Below, piece after piece: positions 33,446 through 42,393 of a stretch of 64,000 bases of DNA. The translations under genes and the position numbers were made by a program. Origin of the DNA: Abditibacteriaceae bacterium. GTDB taxonomy: Bacteria > Armatimonadota > Abditibacteriia > Abditibacteriales > Abditibacteriaceae. The DNA is taken from positions 248,001-312,000 of the forward strand of contig JAFAZH010000004.1 in NCBI GenBank assembly GCA_019239895.1, written 5' to 3'. How positions within the stretch are numbered: the stretch's first letter is position 1; the number at the start of each line of letters is the position of its first letter. The notes beneath the pieces are model-generated. The model saw only the letters and a list, made by a program, of their open reading frames with translations, ran no database searches and was not told the DNA's origin.

Positions 33446-36400
33446 TTAGCGCGCAACTGCACCGCGCCATTGGTCGGAGTAAAGACCGATTTCCTCGACC
33501 GGGATCGGGCGAAAACCTATTGTCTGGGCAAGCGACGCTCCCGGCTTAAGACGAAAATCTCCTCTAACGGCATCCACAAAACCAGGGTCGCGCTCGAACA
33601 CGCCATTGGCGAGTTGCTCCAGGGTTTCGCGGTTGCCGTTAAAGTCGCGCACGCACTTGTAAAACACGTTGCGCCAGACATGATTGACCGCCGGTTCGTC
33701 CAGCATAGTAGCGATGAGGGGATAACGCTTCACATACAAGTCATTGGTGTAAACCCCTGGTATCTTTTCTCCGGCGCGCAGTTGCTTCCACACGTTGTTG
33801 TTGGGGTAGTAACCACCGCTGATGCCTTGCGCGCATTCGACGAACAGGTTGTTATCCATGATGTTGTCGCGGCCTGAGTTCATCTGCACGCCGCCGAAGT
33901 TACCGCCCGCCGCACGGTAGAAAATGTTGCCATACACCAGCATTCCACTGATGGCATCATCAAATCGAATCGCCGCTTGACCTGCTGGCCCATGCACCAC
34001 TTGCTTGGCCGGAGGGATGCCAATGCGCTCAAAAAGGTTGTGCCGAAATACCACCCCACGATATGTGGGGTTGGCAAACAATTCCATCGCGCCCTGATCG
34101 TCCGATTCCAGAACCGCATCGTGGACTTCGTTATATTCAATAAGATGGTCGTTGCCCTCGATCCGCATTACGCTGCTCGGCGAGTCGTAGAAGAGGTTGT
34201 GCGTCACATGATTACCCACACCTTCAAGTTGAATGCCCGGCGTATAGGTGCGGTCAATGCGTCCAAAGTTATGAATGCGGCAGTTGGCGACGACATGGCC
34301 GCCGGGCGTAAGCGTGGCACGGTCGCCACCGATGACCTCCGTGGCCCGCCGTCCGATGGTATGCACGTCGCAACTGAGCAGCATGTCCCGCGACCCGCCT
34401 AAAATGCTAATGCCATTGCCCGCCATGCGCTTAACGGTGCAGCCTGCCAACAGGCAATTGTTAGAGTCTTTTAAGACAATGCCATCGCCGCGAGCCAGAT
34501 CAAAGACCAAGCCTTCAAAGCGCACGTTGGAAAGGCCCGTCCCGGTAATCATGGGCTGGCTCAGCAGAGACAGTTCAACCGTCGCTTTGGACAAATCGCC
34601 AGGGGGATACAAATAAAGGATGCCAGTGTCGCGGTCGAGATACCATTCGCCGGGACGGTCAATCTCTTCCAGCAGATTGAAGACATAATACATGATGCCC
34701 TGCTCATTACTCATGCCACCGCCGTAATCGTAAGCTTGTGCAGTCGTGATGGTTTTGGCCGCCGTGTCTATTTTGGCAATCTTGGCGGTCGCGTCGGCCC
34801 AGAGGAAATGAAAATAGCCAAATATCCAGGCGTCTTTGGCCCCTGTCCAACGGGCGGGCCGCTCATCATCGTAAGCCAACACCGATGGTTTGCCTTCTGC
34901 TTTCGAGCCGGGTTCAACCAGTTTGGTGGGCTTGACAAAACCTTCATTGGGCCAACGCGCCAGGGTCATCGGCTGCTGATTGACATAAAGCTCCAAGGTT
35001 GGCGGCGACGGCGGCTGGCCGAAGCCGCGCACCGCTAACGCGCCATAATCGGTAAGGCCGTGCGCTTTCAAATCAAGTTGCAACACTTTACCACGCGCCT
35101 CAAGGGGCAAACGCGCTAAAATCGCTGGATCGGTGACGGGGGTAAAGCCGGATAAACGCACCCCGCCATAAAGCGTTGCTGTGCCGGGTTGCTGGGCGCG
35201 ATACACCACTGGTGCCGTCGCGGTGCCGCTGTCTCTGCCATCCAAGGCAAGGGTTTGCGTGACAGGATATTCGCCAGGGGCCAAGATAATTTCTACGCCG
35301 CCATCGGCATAGATGGGTCGCGCCCGGTCACGCGCCTGGATGAGCGAAGCTAAAGGCTGCTTTTCGGTGCCGGGATTGGCATCGCTGCCACTGGGTGCTA
35401 CGAAAAGGCGGTGGCGCAGTTTCGGTCTGGGTGGCGTCGTTACCCGCGTGGCAGCGGGATCGCGCGGCGGCAAACCGCGAGCCGCACGACTTAGCTCGTG
35501 AGCTAAGTCGGCGGCTTCGTCACGATGCACCGCAGGATAATCTGCCATAGCCGCGATTTTTTCGTATTCGGTTCTGGCCTGCGTCGGTTGTCCTTGGGCA
35601 ACGTAGCTTTGCGCAATCCGTAAATGCGCGTAGCTGCGATAATGCGCCGGAGCGTGGGAGTTGGTGACAATAGCTATCAGGCGCTGGCGTGCAGCGGTGA
35701 AATCCTTTTTAGCCCAGGCTGCATTGGCATCGCTAAAGCCTTGCTGCATCGCTTCTAAAGCGTCAGCGGCGGCTTCGGCAGCAGTCGGCACCACGTTAAA
35801 AGCGGTTTTCAAGGGCGCGACCAGGGCATTCACTTCGCTCTTGCTCAGGGCACGGTTATACAGGCGCACTTCGTCGGCGGCTCCCCAGTAATTTTGCCAG
35901 CCATTGCCAAGCGTAAATTCCCCGTTGACACTTAGATCAGCGTCAAACTCCGGCGGCAATTTTTGCTCACCACGCAGCCGACCATTGATGTAAATACTGA
36001 TAAGCCTGGACGGACGGTCGCAGACCACAGCGACATGCGCCCATTGGTTCAAGGTTAGCCCCGTTGAAGATGTAACCCCAGTCGAAATTTTCTTGCCTGC
36101 CGCATCATAGATTTCATAGAGCGAAACCGCTCCGGTGCTAAAAATATCGACACAGAAAAACGCCTGGGGATAAGCGCCGTAAGCGAAGAGTCGCCGCTGG
36201 TTCTGCGGGCTGTCAATGCTGAACTGTTGTGGCTTGACCCACGCCATCACCGTCCACGAGCCTTTGCCCAGCCGCTTTTGCGGCGGCAGCGTGGTCTTCA
36301 CCACCGTAGCTGGCGTACCATCCAGCAGCGCGGCGCTGCCGAGTGGCGAAGCAACCCAACCCGCCGTCGTCTGGCCGCTCAAACTTTGTCCCGCCGCGTC

Positions 36401-36526
36401 CGCCGTGACCTTGCCTTGGCCTTCGTCGAATTTCCAATGCACCAACAAGCTGTCATCCGCCTGTGCGAACGGGGCGGAACCAAGCAAAACAACCAGCATC
36501 AACCAACGCGGCAGTAAATTCAGCAT
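33446..36526 (-). CDS. Secreted LamG - parallel beta-helix protein, possible polysaccharide-active enzyme
   Basis: A 1026-residue exported protein. A signal peptide (WLMLVVLLGSAPFAQA) is followed by a LamG domain (~28-245, ending DEVRLYNRALSKSEVNALV), a helical segment with TPR flavour (~250-350), and a right-handed parallel beta-helix (from FVAPSGSDANPGT at ~370). In the beta-helix, repeated short strands such as RFEGLVFDLARGDGIVLKDS and HVVANCRIHNFG stack as in pectate-lyase-like folds. Several substrate classes fit (pectin, alginate, others), so no activity is claimed. LamG domains next to beta-helices are common on cell-surface enzymes of sugar degraders. The downstream LamG gene is probably in the same operon. 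Confidence 0.88.
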   Translation of the reverse strand: MLNLLPRWLMLVVLLGSAPFAQADDSLLVHWKFDEGQGKVTADAAGQSLSGQTTAGWVASPLGSAALLDGTPATVVKTTLPPQKRLGKGSWTVMAWVKPQQFSIDSPQNQRRLFAYGAYPQAFFCVDIFSTGAVSLYEIYDAAGKKISTGVTSSTGLTLNQWAHVAVVCDRPSRLISIYINGRLRGEQKLPPEFDADLSVNGEFTLGNGWQNYWGAADEVRLYNRALSKSEVNALVAPLKTAFNVVPTAAEAAADALEAMQQGFSDANAAWAKKDFTAARQRLIAIVTNSHAPAHYRSYAHLRIAQSYVAQGQPTQARTEYEKIAAMADYPAVHRDEAADLAHELSRAARGLPPRDPAATRVTTPPRPKLRHRLFVAPSGSDANPGTEKQPLASLIQARDRARPIYADGGVEIILAPGEYPVTQTLALDGRDSGTATAPVVYRAQQPGTATLYGGVRLSGFTPVTDPAILARLPLEARGKVLQLDLKAHGLTDYGALAVRGFGQPPSPPTLELYVNQQPMTLARWPNEGFVKPTKLVEPGSKAEGKPSVLAYDDERPARWTGAKDAWIFGYFHFLWADATAKIAKIDTAAKTITTAQAYDYGGGMSNEQGIMYYVFNLLEEIDRPGEWYLDRDTGILYLYPPGDLSKATVELSLLSQPMITGTGLSNVRFEGLVFDLARGDGIVLKDSNNCLLAGCTVKRMAGNGISILGGSRDMLLSCDVHTIGRRATEVIGGDRATLTPGGHVVANCRIHNFGRIDRTYTPGIQLEGVGNHVTHNLFYDSPSSVMRIEGNDHLIEYNEVHDAVLESDDQGAMELFANPTYRGVVFRHNLFERIGIPPAKQVVHGPAGQAAIRFDDAISGMLVYGNIFYRAAGGNFGGVQMNSGRDNIMDNNLFVECAQGISGGYYPNNNVWKQLRAGEKIPGVYTNDLYVKRYPLIATMLDEPAVNHVWRNVFYKCVRDFNGNRETLEQLANGVFERDPGFVDAVRGDFRLKPGASLAQTIGFRPIPVEEIGLYSDQWRGAVAR
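35487..35510. repeat. Perfect 11-bp inverted repeat inside the beta-helix gene
   Basis: CGACTTAGCTC faces GAGCTAAGTCG across a 2-base loop, wholly within coding sequence (around the residues DLAHELSRA). Further weak pairing lies outside the core. It could form a strong RNA hairpin in the message. Confidence 0.6.
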
Positions 36527-36804
36527 AGAGTCCTTTAACAGCTTAGAAACACTTCTGGCAGGGCTTCCGAGTCTGGCCCAACGTTATTGAGGGATTTTAA
36601 CGAAATGACTCAGCAGGCAAGCACGAGAGTTTGTCCTGCTGCGCTTGTCCAGGCGCTATTTTGAGTGTATTACAATGGGCCGTCAGTAGCTTTGGAGGTA
36701 ATGGGAATGTGAGAAGACCACGAGAAAAGCAGGTTGGGGAAGAACTTTAACAGCGTGGTTAAGTGGTGGGTGAGTTCAACTTGTAAACTCAAAGGAAGTT
36801 TTAA

Positions 36805-36877
<73 letters not shown>

Positions 36878-37031
36878 ATAACTCAAAACAGTATAGCGGA
36901 TACGGTGCGGGCTTACAAGAGACAGTTTGGATGTTGTTGCTAATGATATATGAACTGAGCCAACTTCAAGCCAGACAGGAGGCAGCCATCCGAACTTGTG
37001 GAATTCATGCTCTCTGTTACAATGTTTAATC

Positions 37032-37538
37032 ATGAAACAATATCTTGTGGCTCTGATGGTAGTCGGCCTCGCCGGAGCAGCGCAGGCCAATGAAAAAGTG
37101 ACCCTTAGTGGTGTTCACAATTGTTGTGGCGGTTGTGCGGCGGGTATCACCAAGGCGGTCGGTAGCGTCGCTGGTGTGACCTCAACTTTAGATGGTGACA
37201 AAGTGAGCTTGGAGGCGGCAAATACCGATGGACTGCAAAAGGCCGTCGCCGCTTTATTAACCGCAGGCTATACCGGCGTGAGTGACAATGCGGCAGTCAA
37301 GGTGGCCCCTGCCACTGGGCCAGATGAGAAGGTAACTTCTCTGACTGTTACGGGCGCTCATATGTGCTGTGGCAAGTGCGTCAAAGCGGCCAAAGAAGCC
37401 GTTAAATCTGTGGCTGGCGTGAAGAGTGACACGATTGCGCCCCATGCCGAGAGCTTTAAAGTTGAAGGCGAGTTTAACGCCAAAGATTTGATGAACGCAC
37501 TGGCTAAAGCAGGCTTCACAGGTCAAGTTACGAAATAG
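37032..37538 (+). CDS. Exported tandem heavy-metal-associated-like protein with CCxxC motifs
   Basis: About 168 residues from the ATG at 37032, with a signal peptide (MKQYLVALMVVGLAGAAQA). Two ferredoxin-like modules of similar sequence follow. The first has VHNCCGGCAAGITKAVGSV and the second AHMCCGKCVKAAKEAVKSV. Each has the layout of an HMA metal-transfer domain but with CCxxC where HMA has CxxC. It probably binds a soft metal such as copper or mercury in the periplasm. A terminator follows 24 bases after the stop. The upstream strand holds the tRNA-Ala. Confidence 0.8.
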   Translation: MKQYLVALMVVGLAGAAQANEKVTLSGVHNCCGGCAAGITKAVGSVAGVTSTLDGDKVSLEAANTDGLQKAVAALLTAGYTGVSDNAAVKVAPATGPDEKVTSLTVTGAHMCCGKCVKAAKEAVKSVAGVKSDTIAPHAESFKVEGEFNAKDLMNALAKAGFTGQVTK

Positions 37539-37561
37539 TACCAGATTTATAGCGAGACGAA

Positions 37562-37598
37562 AAACAAAAAGACTGCGCGGGGCGCAGTCTTTTTGTTT
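37562..37598 (+). terminator. Rho-independent terminator after the CCxxC protein
   Basis: GACTGCG (37571-37577) pairs with CGCAGTC (37583-37589) around a short CGGGG loop, extended by five A-T pairs on each side (AAAAA before, TTTTT after) and followed by a T-rich stretch. A strong intrinsic terminator 24 bases after the stop codon. Confidence 0.9.
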
Positions 37599-37650
37599 AG
37601 CCAGTTTTTCCACCCTTCCTCTACGGACGCGCAAAGAAGTGCGAACCAGA

Positions 37651-37676
37651 GCTTGAATGGCATTCAAGAGGTCAGC
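37651..37676 (+). repeat. 26-nt copy of the tRNA-Ala anticodon arm
   Basis: GCTTGAATGGCATTCAAGAG continues to GGTCAGC. The 26 bases equal the minus-strand tRNA sequence at 36827-36852 exactly, and the match stops sharply at both ends. The copy is on the plus strand, so it is inverted relative to the tRNA. It lies in the gap between the CCxxC gene and the DUF3072 gene. An old integration-site scar is one explanation. Confidence 0.85.
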
Positions 37677-37751
37677 ACTAACTGCTTGGGCATGGTTCTT
37701 GCAATCTATCTCTACAGCCTTCAATGAAGGCAATGAAAGGAGATGTTCAGC

Positions 37752-37976
37752 ATGAGCCAAGATAACAATCAGAACGCAACATCCAATACCATTAAAGACC
37801 CGGACGACTGGAAAACGGGTGGCGAACCTATGACAGGAGCGCAGAACTCTTATCTGCACACTCTCGCTGATGAAGCAGGCGAAGAGGTTAATGATAACCT
37901 GACCAAGGCTGAGGCTGCCAAAAAGATTGAAGAGCTTCAGGAAAAGACGGGTCGCGGTTCCGAGCAGTCAAAATAA
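37752..37976 (+). CDS. DUF3072 domain protein
   Basis: A 74-residue acidic protein. DPDDWKTGGEPMTGAQNSYL then LADEAGEEVNDNLTKAEAAK and KIEELQEKTG match the DUF3072 family. Its function is unknown, but it is often found in stress-related settings. The ATG at 37752 has AAAGGAG 9 bases upstream and is preferred over 37743. A perfect hairpin terminator lies 21 bases after the stop, so it is probably a single-gene unit. Confidence 0.85.
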   Translation: MSQDNNQNATSNTIKDPDDWKTGGEPMTGAQNSYLHTLADEAGEEVNDNLTKAEAAKKIEELQEKTGRGSEQSK

Positions 37977-37997
37977 AGTCGCTCAAATACACAGTAG

Positions 37998-38043
37998 CAA
38001 AAGAGGCGTTGCGTGGTTCTTCAAAGGCGCAACGCCTCTTTTG
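37998..38043 (+). terminator. Terminator after the DUF3072 gene
   Basis: A perfect 16-bp stem, CAAAAGAGGCGTTGCG facing CGCAACGCCTCTTTTG over a 14-base loop. The T-rich tail serves the plus strand; the minus strand end of the K+ channel gene at 38065 may use the same hairpin. Confidence 0.85.
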
Positions 38044-38064
38044 TTGTCTTGCCTTCGTCAGTAA

Positions 38065-39099
38065 TTAGCGCCGAACCGTGCGTAGGCTTGCGATTGGTGT
38101 TACGACAATAAGAGTGTCATTGGCTAATAAAGCCATATCGGGCAACGGGGAGAACATCAACTTGCCACTGCGCAGAATAGCGATAGGGAGCACATCCTGG
38201 CCATGCGCCAGACCTGCCTGGGCCAAAGTTTGGCCGACCATCGGAGAATCACTGGACACCACGATTTCGGTAAATTCTGCTTGCAGTTCAGGATCATAGA
38301 GGACAGCATTGAGAAAACCAGAAACGGCGGGACGCAAAATAGAAAGAGAGATGCGGCGTCCACCCACAACATAGGGTGAAATCACTTCGTCGGCCCCGGC
38401 GCGACGCAGTTTTTTCTCGGCTTCAGGTAAGGCGGCGCGAGCAATGATATAAAGGTTGGGATTCAAGCCGCGTGCGGACACCACCGTAAGGACGTTATCG
38501 GCATCGGCATTAAGAGCGCCCACCATGCCCCTGGCTCGCTCAATGCCAGCTTCCAACAATGTTTCATCCAGCGTGGCATCCCCTTCCACAAAGGGAATAC
38601 CGTTTTCCAAAAGCACACCGCAGCGTTCGGGCTTGTTTTCAATCACCAGGAAGGGCACGCCATGTTCGCGCAGATCAGTAGCGACCTGCTTACCAATGCG
38701 TCCCCAGCCACAAATGAGATAATGTCCCTGCATGTGGTCTATCGCGTTCTGCATCTTCTGGCGTTGCCTCCAATGGCTAAACTGTTCACTGAGTAAGAGT
38801 TCAAAAGCTAATCCTACCGTATAAAGCGAAACTCCTGTCCCGCCCATAATGAGAGTAATCGTGAAGAGCTTACCCTCATCTTTCAACTTATGGACTTCTT
38901 CAAACCCAACAGTCGAAATGGTGATAATCGTTTGATAAAGCGAATCCAGGAGCGTCATCTGCTCGATAATGTAGTAGCCGAGCGTGCCATAGATAATTAC
39001 CAGACCCAGCATGAGCAACGATACCCGCAAGCGGCGCATCAATCCTGCTGCGGTGGCGTTGAATACCCTGTGCGGTCGTTTCGCTATTTTCCGATTCAT
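38065..39099 (-). CDS. Two-helix K+ channel with RCK (TrkA-N and TrkA-C) domains
   Basis: A 344-residue potassium channel. Helix 1 (~25-48) and helix 2 (~75-105) flank the pore helix and filter TISTVGFEE, a variant of TVGYG. The cytoplasmic part has a Rossmann TrkA-N domain (HYLICGWGRIGKQVATDLR, GxGxxG for NAD or another nucleotide) and a TrkA-C domain after ~260. Such channels open with ligand or nucleotide binding and set ionic balance. The filter GFE instead of GYG occurs in some bacterial members and may alter selectivity. It is convergent with the DUF3072 gene. Confidence 0.92.
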   Translation of the reverse strand: MNRKIAKRPHRVFNATAAGLMRRLRVSLLMLGLVIIYGTLGYYIIEQMTLLDSLYQTIITISTVGFEEVHKLKDEGKLFTITLIMGGTGVSLYTVGLAFELLLSEQFSHWRQRQKMQNAIDHMQGHYLICGWGRIGKQVATDLREHGVPFLVIENKPERCGVLLENGIPFVEGDATLDETLLEAGIERARGMVGALNADADNVLTVVSARGLNPNLYIIARAALPEAEKKLRRAGADEVISPYVVGGRRISLSILRPAVSGFLNAVLYDPELQAEFTEIVVSSDSPMVGQTLAQAGLAHGQDVLPIAILRSGKLMFSPLPDMALLANDTLIVVTPIASLRTVRR

Positions 39100-39227
39100 C
39101 GGATACTCACCATAATTGTCCCCGGAGCAGCTTAGTGAAACCGTGTGGTAGATTAATTATGCCATTTTCAGATTATGACATTTCTATAGGCTACGCGGGA
39201 TAGTTAAACTCCTGGGCAGGAGAGAGT

Positions 39228-39896
39228 ATGAAATTACAAAACAGAGTTGCTGTTATAACGGGTGCCGGTTCTGGTATAGGGCGCGTCATAGCCGTAGCTT
39301 TTGCGCAAGAGGGAGCGCAGTTGGCATTGGTGGGACGACGGGAGCATAAACTACGAGAGACTGCCGAACTCTGCGGCAATGATCCGCTGTTAGTGTCTGC
39401 TGATTTGCGCCAGGAAGCGGATGTGGAGCGATTGCGCGATACAGTATTGGGGCGTTTTGGACGTTGCGAAATTCTGGTCAATAATGCGGGCGTTTTTAAA
39501 CCAGAACCGGGCGTGCTGCTCTATGAGTCACCCGTGACAGCTTGGGACGATGTACTCGATACGAATGTGCGGGCGGCGTTTTTGTGCCTGCGCGCCTTTG
39601 TCCCCGGAATGATTCAGCAGAACTATGGCCGTATCCTTAGCACAACTTCCGGCCTCAAGCACGCTGCCGGGCATGGCGTCTATTCGGTTTCTAAATCGGC
39701 CCTGGACGCTCTCACGAAAACCGCCGCGCAAGAACTGCGCAGATATAACATCCTCGTTAACACGCTCAACCCCGGTTGGGTGCGCACCGAAATGGCAACC
39801 AACGCCCCTGAACCACCCGATAAAGTCGGCCCCATCGCCGTCCGCTTGGCGACTCTACCTCCCGATGAACCTAGTGGCGTCGAATTTCACGCTTAA
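39228..39896 (+). CDS. Short-chain dehydrogenase/reductase (SDR)
   Basis: A 222-residue NAD(P)-dependent oxidoreductase. VITGAGSGIG near the start binds the cofactor, NNAGV is the structural motif, and YSVSK holds the catalytic Tyr and Lys. A possible Ser is in the STTSG stretch, and NPGWVRTEM follows. The C-terminus is short, so the substrate lid may be reduced. The AGGAGAG ribosome site precedes the ATG. The gene ends 5 bases before inverted-repeat element E. Substrate unknown. Confidence 0.92.
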   Translation: MKLQNRVAVITGAGSGIGRVIAVAFAQEGAQLALVGRREHKLRETAELCGNDPLLVSADLRQEADVERLRDTVLGRFGRCEILVNNAGVFKPEPGVLLYESPVTAWDDVLDTNVRAAFLCLRAFVPGMIQQNYGRILSTTSGLKHAAGHGVYSVSKSALDALTKTAAQELRRYNILVNTLNPGWVRTEMATNAPEPPDKVGPIAVRLATLPPDEPSGVEFHA

Positions 39897-39900
39897 AGGC

Positions 39901-40026
39901 AATTAACCACAGAGACACAGAGGCACAGAGATTTTAAAGAAGATGTGAGAAATAGAGAATAGACTACGCTACTAAAGCTACTCTTATTTCTTACCTTCTA
40001 AATTCTCTGTGTCTCTGTGGTTAATT
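39901..40026. repeat. Inverted-repeat element E
   Basis: The left arm opens AATTAACCACAGAGACACAG at 39901 and the right arm closes with its complement, ending at 40026, with 22 outer bases pairing perfectly. The inner parts pair less well after an 8-base insertion on the left. The CCACAGAGACACAG style resembles the arms of elements A and B. It sits between convergent genes, starting 4 bases after one stop and ending 1 base before the other. Confidence 0.88.
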
Positions 40027-40027
40027 G

Positions 40028-40783
40028 TTAGCTATGCGCCATCTCGCGGATTTGATCGCGGATTTGTGCGGCCCGCTCGTAGTTTTCGGCTTCGACGGCC
40101 AAGCGCAGTTCGCGGCGTAGTTTCTCCTCATCTGATAAAGGGCGATTGGTGCGGATACGCTCGCTCCATTCTTGCAAGAAGACTATTTCACGGCAGTTTT
40201 CGATCATCTCTTCGCGGTCTACTTCGCGCAAGAAATCTTCGATGCGCTCGATGCCATCGGCAATTTGATCGAGTGCGCGGTCGAAGTCGCGTTCGTCCAG
40301 GGACAGGCAAGCCCGCGCTCGCGTGTTCATCATCAGCACGTAAGGCCGAAACTGCTCCAACGACAGGCGGTCGCTTTCTTCCACGGCATATTCTCGGATC
40401 AAATCAAAGATGCGCAGATTATGGTCGGTATCGCGGATTACGTCCAGATAATCGCCGAGATGGAAAAGCGACAGATAACGATAATAATACTGCATGGCTT
40501 CTTGCTTGAGATCAGCACACTCTTCGCTGCTCATTTCAAAGCCCTCCGTATCGCCATGCCGGTCACGGTAACGTTGGAGTCGCAACAAACAATATTCTAA
40601 TAACGAGTCGCAGCCATGTGGCATTTTACCGTCCGGGCGACCGTCGGTTTCCATTTGCAGCACGCCTAAATCCAGGCGCATTTGTATTTTCTCACGGCCA
40701 TCAATGCCGAGAATCTTGCGCACCGTCACTTCATTCGCATTATATTCCCAACCACCAAGGATCAGAGCAATATCTTTGCTCAT
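40028..40783 (-). CDS. UVR-motif protein, helical, of unknown function
   Basis: About 251 residues from the ATG at 40783, preceded by GGGGGAA. The frame extends to 40831 but the extra residues look unlike a start. The N-terminus (LILGGWEYNANEVTVRKILG) and a long helical middle are followed at the end by EKLRRELRLAVEAENYERAA and QIRDQIREM, the UvrB/UvrC (UVR) helical hairpin. UVR hairpins often mediate protein contacts, for example in DNA repair or stress regulators. No enzymatic motif. Its stop abuts element E. Confidence 0.8.
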   Translation of the reverse strand: MSKDIALILGGWEYNANEVTVRKILGIDGREKIQMRLDLGVLQMETDGRPDGKMPHGCDSLLEYCLLRLQRYRDRHGDTEGFEMSSEECADLKQEAMQYYYRYLSLFHLGDYLDVIRDTDHNLRIFDLIREYAVEESDRLSLEQFRPYVLMMNTRARACLSLDERDFDRALDQIADGIERIEDFLREVDREEMIENCREIVFLQEWSERIRTNRPLSDEEKLRRELRLAVEAENYERAAQIRDQIREMAHS

Positions 40784-41057
40784 AAACTTCCCCCCATTTC
40801 TCTTATTACGACACCCTCTTGGTACACCCACTCGAATCCACCCTTGCGGTTGCGACCTCGACAGGTTGATATTGTTAAGTGGTTAAACTTACTTGCTTAA
40901 AGACGCGCCGTAGCAAAGATGGTGCCCTGTTGCTCGTCGCCTTCTAGATTCCTCATAAAACGGGCCAAATCCTTCATGAAACAGGCGACTTTAGCTCCTT
41001 AAAAGCTCTCATCAATAAACTTGCCGCTGACATTTAATTCAACGATTGGCACTTAAT

Positions 41058-42164
41058 TCAACGGTGCGACGGAGGCGATGGAGTCTGCCGGGAGCCTGCT
41101 GCAAGACCTGAGCCAGAGATAGTCAGTTCTCCGGTCGCTTCAGCAGAGCCACTGTCCGCTCCCGCTTTAGCGGCAGCCCCTGGCGGAGTGGAGAAAAACC
41201 ACTCGTAATGTAACAGGGCTGAATCAGCTAAATCGCCAGTGGATGGTGCAGTATGCGGCCAATAGAGCGCCAGGCAATTTAGTCCTGGATGTAAGACATG
41301 ACTCAAATCTATAAGTCGCGCACCCTGCCAGCGCCGCAATAAGGGTGCGCCATTCACATACAGTGTCGCTTCACTTGGAGTTTCTAACAGGAGTTGCGCG
41401 CCAGACGGCACTTGTCGTAACGCAATCGGCCAACGCAGCCATAGCCGCTCGTCGTCCGGCTTCTTCATGCTTTTTTTTAAGGGGGGAATCGCTTTGACAA
41501 CAGCAATCCCCGCTCGCTGGCGGCTGTCAGGGATTAGCGTCGCTAACTGCCATACACCTGTCACCGCTTGGTTAACAGCCTTTGTCGCATTTAGCCCCAG
41601 CAGCCAATCGGCGGGCGGTGGCGTGGTACGAGTCCAGTAATACCATGCCACGGGCAAGGGCAGGTTATGCTTTGGAGTGCTCAGGGGCAGCGTAAGTTGC
41701 GCGATTTCCGTTCTCACCTTAGGCTTAGCCCCAATGCCAGAGAAAGAGTGAAACTGAGGCGTCGGGGCTATCGGTTCTAAAGATCGAAAAATGAAAACTT
41801 CCCGCCCGTTGCGCTGCATCTGAAAACCTTCACTACGCAGCAAGTTTTCCAGCGTGGGTAGCAAAGGTGCGTTATTAAAAGTCGTATCTACCACCACATC
41901 GGGCACCGCACCATAGCGAAAATGTAAACCCGACGTGGTTTCCAATAAGCTGAGCATTCTGTGCAGCGGCGCACCACGCATCGAGAGCGAAAACCGCGCT
42001 TCCAGGAATGGGTCATGACGGGTGGTTGTCGTTTTAGCCACACGAGCCGGGGCCGCAACACCCCCAGTGGCTCCTGCAAAATTGGCCATGAGCCAGACCG
42101 CAGCTATGACTCGGCCCATAGTGCAACGCAATCGAATAATTTTTTGCTGGCAGAGAGTCGCCAT
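41058..42164 (-). CDS. Exported protein with STN-like domain
   Basis: A 368-residue protein with a signal segment (GRVIAAVWLMANFAGATGGVAA) and a domain at ~50-130 with the look of the secretin/TonB short N-terminal (STN) fold: FSLSMRGAPLHRMLSLLETT, then LHFRYGAVPDVVVDTTFNNA and LENLLRSEGFQMQRNG. The rest is beta-rich with an ATLYVNGAPLLRRWQ segment that resembles a carbohydrate-binding jelly-roll. The last ~40 residues are low-complexity. A start at 42119 is also possible. The gap 42165-42393 shows nothing clear. Confidence 0.65.
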   Translation of the reverse strand: MATLCQQKIIRLRCTMGRVIAAVWLMANFAGATGGVAAPARVAKTTTTRHDPFLEARFSLSMRGAPLHRMLSLLETTSGLHFRYGAVPDVVVDTTFNNAPLLPTLENLLRSEGFQMQRNGREVFIFRSLEPIAPTPQFHSFSGIGAKPKVRTEIAQLTLPLSTPKHNLPLPVAWYYWTRTTPPPADWLLGLNATKAVNQAVTGVWQLATLIPDSRQRAGIAVVKAIPPLKKSMKKPDDERLWLRWPIALRQVPSGAQLLLETPSEATLYVNGAPLLRRWQGARLIDLSHVLHPGLNCLALYWPHTAPSTGDLADSALLHYEWFFSTPPGAAAKAGADSGSAEATGELTISGSGLAAGSRQTPSPPSHR

Positions 42165-42393
42165 CTTCTCCTTTAAGCCCGATGCGGCTTCTATTTAGAT
42201 GGTCAATAATTGATGCTGAGCATTTCTACGGCTAGATGCTTTTGCACTTGGGAGGTGTTCTGCTCAATCCAGTGGGAATAGCCGCTCACAGAACTTGGAT
42301 TATTATAACGCATCTAGCGCCTGAATTGAGATAAAATTTTGCTTTCAAATGCCAGAGCAGCGGTTTGCTACACTATGAAGTGTCTGCCCAACT

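Noticed and set aside
37257-37859. 200-codon open frame on the minus strand across the metal-binding gene
   Set aside because: Antisense to a well-supported gene, terminator and tRNA-arm copy; composition does not look like a protein.
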